A stretch of DNA of 34,950 nt, taken from NCBI GenBank assembly GCA_964513655.1, contig CAZENQ010000026.1, forward strand, positions 1 through 34,950, written 5' to 3'. Origin of the DNA: G020350405 sp964513655 (GTDB lineage Bacteria; Planctomycetota; Phycisphaerae; Sedimentisphaerales; Anaerobacaceae). Shown here in pieces: positions 31,459 through 34,950 of the stretch. Both the position numbers and the translations under genes were made by a program. Within the stretch, counting starts at the first letter, position 1. Every line of letters starts with the position of its first letter. The notes beneath the pieces were generated by a model. That model saw only the letters and a program-made list of their open reading frames with translations, was not told the DNA's origin and searched no databases.

Positions 31459-31863
31459 TTATTTTACCTTCACTGAATTGTCAACAACGCGCAGCAGAAC
31501 GTCAATAAACCCACACACCCGCAGAGCTTCTCCGCGACTAAATTTGTCAGTAACATGGTGGTGAGTCCGATTTCGAAAGGCAGGCACAACCCCTTTTAAT
31601 ATAAAAATAAAACCTCTTTGGTCATCAGAGTCGTTGCTTATTTTCAGAACGGTTCGTTTTAAATCTGCATTGAAAGCGTGCCCCACCAGGTTCTCACCCA
31701 CTAATCTTGTTGCCGGTTTGGCTTTTTTTCTTATTCTATCCTCCAGGATGAGAGTGGCCTGGCTTATTGCTCGGTCAAAGTTCGACTTGGCACGCAAAAG
31801 GTCCCCACATCTTTGTTGCAATTCCGTGTCTTGCAGTAGGTAATCAATAGCTGCGTTTAACAC
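31459..31863 (-). CDS. TIGR02391 / Ymh family protein, C-terminal (HEPN-like) part
   Basis: The 134-residue frame matches the C-terminal region of TIGR02391 (Hypoth_Ymh) proteins: DLLRAKSNFDRAISQATLILEDRIR, VGENLVGHAFN, QRGFIFILKGVVPAFRNRTHHHV and SRGEALRVCGFIDVLLRVV. RNRTHH (Arg97 to His102) fits the Rx4H motif of HEPN ribonucleases, which serve in toxin-antitoxin and abortive-infection systems. It has only a GTG start at 31863 with no ribosome site. In the same frame, six codons upstream, is the TAA that ends the previous gene (31879-32172). I think the two pieces are one gene split by a stop codon. If so this may be an inactive remnant, a read-through product, or an assembly error. It is the last part of the 31.5-34.4 kb cassette. 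Confidence 0.72.
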   Translation of the reverse strand: MLNAAIDYLLQDTELQQRCGDLLRAKSNFDRAISQATLILEDRIRKKAKPATRLVGENLVGHAFNADLKRTVLKISNDSDDQRGFIFILKGVVPAFRNRTHHHVTDKFSRGEALRVCGFIDVLLRVVDNSVKVK

Positions 31864-31878
31864 CGTTTTTTTGCTAAT

Positions 31879-32172
31879 TTAGCTCTTGACTTTTTTCTTC
31901 TTTTTGCTTGTTATTTTTTCCTTGACAGCTTTTTCTTCGAAAAGGATTGGTAGGCTTTCACGTATTTCTACCTGCTTAGCAGGGTCAAGTTTTCTTTGAT
32001 AAACGGCCGTTCCTATTCCCAGTTTTTTGGCCTCAAGAACTAAAGCCGCCTCAGAAGAAATCCCCAACTTTGATGCCAGTTGGCTGACCCTCACATTTAC
32101 GGCTCGACGTTCTTTCCCTAAACTCTTTCGAATTTTATCTAAGAGCTTGCTGTCCAGGCGCCCTCGTGCCAT
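31879..32172 (-). CDS. N-terminal partner or part of the TIGR02391-like protein
   Basis: This 97-residue basic protein starts at an ATG with GGGAG about 10 nt upstream. It contains LDSKLLDKIRKSLGK, VRVSQLASKLGISSEAALVLEAKKLGIGTAVYQRKL, which looks like a helical or HTH-like region, and a lysine-rich end (SKKKKKVKS). From memory, longer TIGR02391 proteins carry a similar N-terminus with the phrase SSEAAL...AKxLGIG before the HEPN-like part. The stop TAA (31879-31881) is in the same frame as the following 134-residue piece. A full-length protein would be about 237 residues. It has its own promoter-like sequence at 32231-32258, separate from the upstream cassette. Confidence 0.65.
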   Translation of the reverse strand: MARGRLDSKLLDKIRKSLGKERRAVNVRVSQLASKLGISSEAALVLEAKKLGIGTAVYQRKLDPAKQVEIRESLPILFEEKAVKEKITSKKKKKVKS

Positions 32173-32230
32173 TTTGTCACGTCTCCCTTTTGGGCTTAGT
32201 TAAAATCTGGCTGCTCTATGTCTGCGTTCT

Positions 32231-32258
32231 GCAATAAACTGTGACGCTCGGAAGTCAA
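32231..32258 (-). promoter_or_regulatory. Promoter-like pair before the TIGR02391-like gene
   Basis: On the minus strand TTGACT (complement of 32253-32258) and TATTGC (complement of 32231-32236) have 16-bp spacing. An 11-nt direct repeat GCTGCTCTATG lies on both sides (32210-32220 and 32298-32308). Confidence 0.35.
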
Positions 32259-32326
32259 CTTCTCTTTTTAACCCCCTTTATCATTTCACTTACTGTTGCT
32301 GCTCTATGCCGCAATTTCTTGACTAT

Positions 32327-33208
32327 TCAGAAAAACTTTTTGTATGCTTGTACCAGCCTATTCAAATCGTCACCGTCTATGACGCAGTAATAGATAGTAG
32401 TACCACTCATGGACTTCGCAAGTGCAAACGCTTGCAACTGAGAAGTAACGCTTTCATCAATTTTCCCATGATACACAACAAAAAACATCTCCGCTGCACT
32501 TCCAACCAAACGTGCTATTTGGTCGCCATTTTTGCCCATCTTCTTCGGAGTGAGTACACCCTTCGTAGCTCTCCCTTTTAATGCAAATGCTGCAGATCTG
32601 CGTTTCCCTTTATACTTAATCTTATTTGTATATAGGTCGTTCTTTTCTCCCCCCCAATCTTTGAATGTTTGTGTTTCATGGATAATCCCTTTCAAACCAG
32701 TTTTGAGCTTGCTCTCCAGCATGCTCTCAACCTGAAGCCTGACATCAATATTCGGAAACCTTCTGACCTCGTTAAATGAATCAATATCATCAATGCTAAT
32801 TGCCTTAATTTTTGGTGCTTTTCCCGGAATTTCTATTTTGTATGTCGTGCCCGACAGCTGTGGTCTCTGTTTTGTCGGATACTTCTTTGCTTTCGCAGGT
32901 TTATCAAGGATCGATAAAACCCTAGCTTTATGGTCCGAATATATCTCATACTTCCTATATGCCATCTGACCGTCTTTTTTTGTTTTCTCCACAATGTGAT
33001 TAGCATGGAGTTTACCCCCCTCTTGCAACACTCTGATACTTTTCAGCCCAGTCGCCTTGACAATATCATCAACAGTCTTGACCGGTCTTTTCCCACGATA
33101 AACCGCCTCAAATACTTTACGCCGATCTTCAGATTTGCCAATCACATCTGCCGCGTGAATAATATTCTCATTTAGATTGGCTCGGACATCACTCACACTT
33201 CTTAGCAT
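32327..33208 (-). CDS. Winged-helix protein with nuclease-like C-terminal domain (unnamed family)
   Basis: I start it at ATG 33208 (293 residues); a TTG eight codons earlier would overlap the small ORF just upstream. Residues 20-95 form a winged-helix domain (RRKVFEAVYRGKRPVKTVDDIVKATGL, then a wing-like GQMAYRKYEIY). Residues about 145-293 are a separate alpha/beta domain. It shows KDWGGEKNDLYTNKI (Glu188, Asp191), AFALKGRATKG (Lys211), TPKKMGKNGDQIARL and FFVVYHGKIDESV, then TIYYCVIDGDDLNRLVQAY. The acidic residues followed by a beta-strand xxLKG recall PD-(D/E)xK restriction-type nucleases, but the match is by eye. I recall this C-terminal block from other uncharacterised proteins. It closes a tightly packed run with five small upstream genes. 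DNA sensing plus cleavage is the inferred role. Confidence 0.7.
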   Translation of the reverse strand: MLRSVSDVRANLNENIIHAADVIGKSEDRRKVFEAVYRGKRPVKTVDDIVKATGLKSIRVLQEGGKLHANHIVEKTKKDGQMAYRKYEIYSDHKARVLSILDKPAKAKKYPTKQRPQLSGTTYKIEIPGKAPKIKAISIDDIDSFNEVRRFPNIDVRLQVESMLESKLKTGLKGIIHETQTFKDWGGEKNDLYTNKIKYKGKRRSAAFALKGRATKGVLTPKKMGKNGDQIARLVGSAAEMFFVVYHGKIDESVTSQLQAFALAKSMSGTTIYYCVIDGDDLNRLVQAYKKFF

Positions 33209-33212
33209 AATT

Positions 33213-33320
33213 CTATTCTCTGTTTTCAACAATAACTGTAAGTTCTCTCCTTACACGCTTCAATAATTTGTTCACACTACCAGTTGCTACGCCAAGCCAG
33301 TTAATCCTTAGAGTTTTCAT
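33213..33320 (-). CDS. 35-residue basic micro-protein, translationally coupled
   Basis: The ATG at 33320 overlaps the TGA of the upstream wHTH gene as ATGA, and the TAG at 33213-33215 is only 4 bp from the ATG of the nuclease-like gene. The product starts MKTLRINWLGVATGSVNKLL and continues KRVRRELTVIVENRE: one basic amphipathic helix and a beta-like tail, with no signal or membrane segment. The evidence for coding is positional: a 4-bp overlap on one side and near contact on the other, filling the only gap between two genes of a packed operon. It might be a DNA-binding or adapter peptide, or a small domain once attached to a neighbour. The family is unknown to me. Confidence 0.5.
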   Translation of the reverse strand: MKTLRINWLGVATGSVNKLLKRVRRELTVIVENRE

Positions 33321-33622
33321 ATTATTTTTAGCGGATATTTGGTTTTCCCCTTTTTTTTGATTATTTCTATCGCACCTACTTTTTCTAGCTCATCAACAAG
33401 CAACCTAACACTTTCATGTGTAACATGTAGGTTCTTTGCTATATCTCCAATGCTGTTCTTTCCATTAAATAACTTGTACATCTGCTTTCTCTTGTCTGTG
33501 GTTAAAAATTCTTCGTTAAGTATCTTCTTTATTTCTGCCCTGCAAGCTATGTTTTGCATTATAAGTAATTTTCTAATAGCTTCTAACTTATCATTTATTT
33601 CTATTAATAGTTCATCTTTCAT
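33317..33622 (-). CDS. Small winged helix-turn-helix protein (cassette gene 4)
   Basis: The 101-residue protein has an N-terminal helix (KDELLIEINDKLEAIRKLLIMQNIA), a second helix, then a MarR/ArsR-like winged helix: MYKLFNGKNSIGDIAKNLHVTHESVRLLVDELEKVGAIEIIKKKGKTKYP. Only one base lies between the previous stop and this ATG (TAA-A-ATG), and its own TGA overlaps the next micro-protein. It is paralogous to cassette gene 3: same N-terminal helix, then Y-x-x-x-(D/N)-G-x-x-x-(V/I)-x-(E/D)-IAK and a closing wing. The likely role is DNA binding, perhaps as a heteromer with its neighbours. No effector domain is present. Confidence 0.85.
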   Translation of the reverse strand: MKDELLIEINDKLEAIRKLLIMQNIACRAEIKKILNEEFLTTDKRKQMYKLFNGKNSIGDIAKNLHVTHESVRLLVDELEKVGAIEIIKKKGKTKYPLKII

Positions 33623-33623
33623 T

Positions 33624-33917
33624 TTACTTACCTAATGTTAATACCTTCATATAAAGAGGTTTTGTTTCGGTTCCAATATTATAAATGATCCCCGCCGCTT
33701 CCCAAGATTTCAAGATCGGTGTGGCTGAAGGTTGTTTTACACCAACTATCTTCGCTATTTCAGTCACACCTTTTGTACCATCACAAGCATTATACCCTCG
33801 TACCCAATCTTTTGGTTTACGTTTTCCACGTGTGATAATCTGCTTTAGCTTCTCTTCACCAAACGCGATTCGCGCCAATAGAGATATTATGATCTCATTC
33901 TGTCTGGTCTCTTCCAT
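33624..33917 (-). CDS. Small winged helix-turn-helix protein (cassette gene 3)
   Basis: The 97-residue protein starts at ATG 33917 with AGGGGG seven nt upstream. It has an N-terminal helical segment (NEIIISLLARIAFGEEKLKQIITRGKR), then DWVRGYNACDGTKGVTEIAKIVGVKQPSATPILKSWEAAGIIYNI, a winged helix with a clear recognition helix, and a wing ending in KPLYMKVL. I recall the YNxCDGxxxVTEIAKxVGVxQ pattern from other small bacterial proteins of unknown function. It is paralogous to cassette gene 4. Its stop is one base from the next ATG, so the two are probably translated in fixed ratio. Confidence 0.85.
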   Translation of the reverse strand: MEETRQNEIIISLLARIAFGEEKLKQIITRGKRKPKDWVRGYNACDGTKGVTEIAKIVGVKQPSATPILKSWEAAGIIYNIGTETKPLYMKVLTLGK

Positions 33918-33928
33918 GTTATACCCCC

Positions 33929-34156
33929 TTAATAATTACGTTTTCGTTTCTTTTTTCCTTTTTTTATAGCCGATAGTTCAACCCTCACAGTGTTAGGGGT
34001 CGTACCGATTAACCCTGCTACCTCTTTTGGCTGCAAGCCGGCGCCACAGAGTAGGTCAATCTTTTCACGCTGAGTTTTCCCGCCAATAAGCCCGCACGCA
34101 ACCAACCTTATTAACGTGTCAACCTTCCCGCACAATATCTGCATGTCTTCATTCAT
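33929..34156 (-). CDS. Small sigma-region-4-like HTH protein (cassette gene 2)
   Basis: I start it at ATG 34156 (75 residues), which overlaps the previous stop as ATGAATGA (8 bp); the frame opens 33 nt earlier inside the upstream gene. An N-terminal helix (CGKVDTLIRLVACGLI) leads to KTQREKIDLLCGAGLQPKEVAGLIGTTPNTVRVELSAIKKGKKK, an HTH resembling sigma factor region 4 or LuxR-type tails, and a basic C-terminus. It is paralogous to cassette gene 1, with the same xxTLIxLV helix, GLxPxE(I/V)A and closing basic run. Without other sigma regions it cannot be a full sigma factor; DNA binding in a complex is the likely role. Confidence 0.83.
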   Translation of the reverse strand: MNEDMQILCGKVDTLIRLVACGLIGGKTQREKIDLLCGAGLQPKEVAGLIGTTPNTVRVELSAIKKGKKKRKRNY

Positions 34157-34388
34157 CTTTTTTGCCCTTTGTCTTTCTCTTTTTTCCACGGTGGATCACA
34201 GCTGTTACATAATTTGTTTGCTTCCCTAGCACCTCAGCAATTTCCGCCGGTGTAAGCCCCAACTCCAAGAGACGGCTAACCTTTTCGGTAATCGATGCCG
34301 CCTTCTCCTCTGACGCAATATCCAGCACCAACGAAATTAAGGTGTTGAGCCGCTTAATCAGGATTGTTTGGAACTTATTTTCGTCCAT
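34149..34388 (-). CDS. Small sigma-region-4-like HTH protein (cassette gene 1)
   Basis: This is the first gene of the cassette. The 79-residue product starts at ATG 34388, with AGGA eight nt upstream. An N-terminal helix (FQTILIKRLNTLISLVLDIAS) is followed by KVSRLLELGLTPAEIAEVLGKQTNYVTAVIHRGKKRKTKG, an HTH of the sigma-4-like or phage-regulator type with a basic tail. It is paralogous to gene 2. A sigma-70-like promoter lies about 57 bp upstream (34445-34472), and all following genes to 32327 are on the same strand with overlaps or short gaps, so this is the head of the operon. Confidence 0.85.
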   Translation of the reverse strand: MDENKFQTILIKRLNTLISLVLDIASEEKAASITEKVSRLLELGLTPAEIAEVLGKQTNYVTAVIHRGKKRKTKGKKDE

Positions 34389-34444
34389 AATTGCGTTCCT
34401 AATGACATATCCGTTTCTAAGTCCTTCTTTCTACAGCCATTTAC

Positions 34445-34472
34445 ATCATATAACGATTTTAATTTTAGGCAA
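34445..34472 (-). promoter_or_regulatory. Sigma-70-like promoter of the HTH cassette
   Basis: On the minus strand TTGCCT (complement of 34467-34472) and TATGAT (complement of 34445-34450) are 16 bp apart, 57 bp before the first ATG. The flanks are A/T-rich. Confidence 0.6.
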
Positions 34473-34754
34473 CCCCTCCGTAAACCCTTAATTCAAAAAT
34501 TTTTGTATAAATCTTTTGGCTGTGCTGTTAGTCCTTGTCATTACTAGACCTATGAATAGAAAATTTTTTAAATAAATCAGTGTATTTTAGATAATTTAAC
34601 AATGATGTTAAGATAACGCCCACAACCTCAAAACTCCCAGCTTGTTGATTACCGCCCCGGGTGTCTGTCCCACTGCCAACTTTCCCCAATAAATTACCCC
34701 AATCTCCCCATCCCGTCAACACAAAAAAAACTCTGCCGAGTCCTCCCATCGGCA

Positions 34755-34789
34755 CCCCCTTGTCCAGAGTCCCACGGACTCTAAGGGGG
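34755..34789 (+). repeat. Repeat B copy 2, followed by a T-run
   Basis: The CCCCCTT/AAGGGGG outer stem and AGAGTCC-CAC-GGACTCT inner stem are identical to copy 1; only the four-base bulge differs (GTCC instead of GCCT). CCAATTTTTT follows directly, as in an intrinsic terminator. Confidence 0.78.
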
Positions 34790-34950
34790 CCAATTTTTTC
34801 TCCAACGCATTAACTCATCTACGCATTTACTCGTCAACCCATTCGCCGCTCAAAATCTCGCGCAAATCGACAACACATTTGACAAAACGCGCAGTTTTCC
34901 TCCAAGATATACACTAGTTCAAATAGTGCATATTGAGTTCCGCCTCTTGA

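Larger units (their letters stand above)
34389..34950. other. Upstream region of the HTH cassette with repeat B
   Basis: No gene is supported. It holds the cassette promoter, repeat B copy 2, and a 19-nt stretch (34703-34721) identical to 26762-26780. The 34528-34755 minus frame has no ribosome site and runs through these repeats. Confidence 0.6.

Noticed and set aside
33929..34388. Pair of true sigma factors
   Set aside because: Each has only a region-4-like HTH of fewer than 80 residues, with no region 2, so they cannot act as complete sigma factors.
34528..34755. Minus-strand frame of 75 codons at the right end
   Set aside because: Runs through repeat B flanks and an A-rich tract with no ribosome site.

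Overview
The window looks like a chromosomal contig of a Planctomycetota bacterium, most likely class Phycisphaerae and probably assembled from a metagenome. The grounds are: two PEP-CTERM proteins; two secreted proteins with planctomycete-style dockerin-like C-termini; abundant palindromic intergenic repeats; and single-copy core genes scattered among unrelated neighbours. This placement is inference from gene families. No rRNA or tRNA gene was recognised by eye.

Layout. 1-1124 (-) is the N-terminal part of a secreted beta-helix protein. 1858-5593 (-) is a compact regulatory PTS operon read as DUF502, hpf, EIIA(Ntr-like), HPr, EI, with no sugar permease. 5738-9422 holds a lipid-flippase-like membrane protein, hisI and a secreted dockerin-tailed protein. 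9704-14343 (+) holds a soluble histidine kinase, two overlapping CNNM/CorC paralogues and a GT-C type membrane protein. 14362-22076 holds an APC permease fused to an EIIA domain, a B12-type radical SAM protein, a small membrane export protein, a PurF homologue with a degenerate glutaminase half, and a DUF1846 protein. 22261-26599 (+) holds a four-helix-bundle protein, miaB, two tandem PEP-CTERM paralogues and another secreted protein.

From about 26.6 kb on the character changes. Genes are sparse and the spacers carry several repeat families: a hairpin with covarying stems, a second strong palindrome, a CCTGAGCG...GTCGAAGGATC element and a GGAGTAA heptamer array. Genes here are a DUF2007 zinc-ribbon protein, an unrecognised 341-residue protein, a Tat-exported metallophosphoesterase and a second four-helix-bundle protein.

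The most striking part is 31459-34388 (-). It is a tightly packed AT-rich cassette with four small helix-turn-helix proteins forming two paralogous pairs, a 35-residue basic micro-protein coupled by an ATGA overlap, and a winged-helix protein with a nuclease-like C-terminus. These are followed by a TIGR02391/HEPN-like gene apparently cut in two by one in-frame TAA. I could not match the combination to a named system. It is the best candidate here for an undescribed defence or mobile regulatory module.

The PTS genes and the EIIA domain on the APC permease suggest a phosphorelay that senses and controls rather than importing sugar. The PEP-CTERM, dockerin and beta-helix proteins indicate an elaborate exported proteome.
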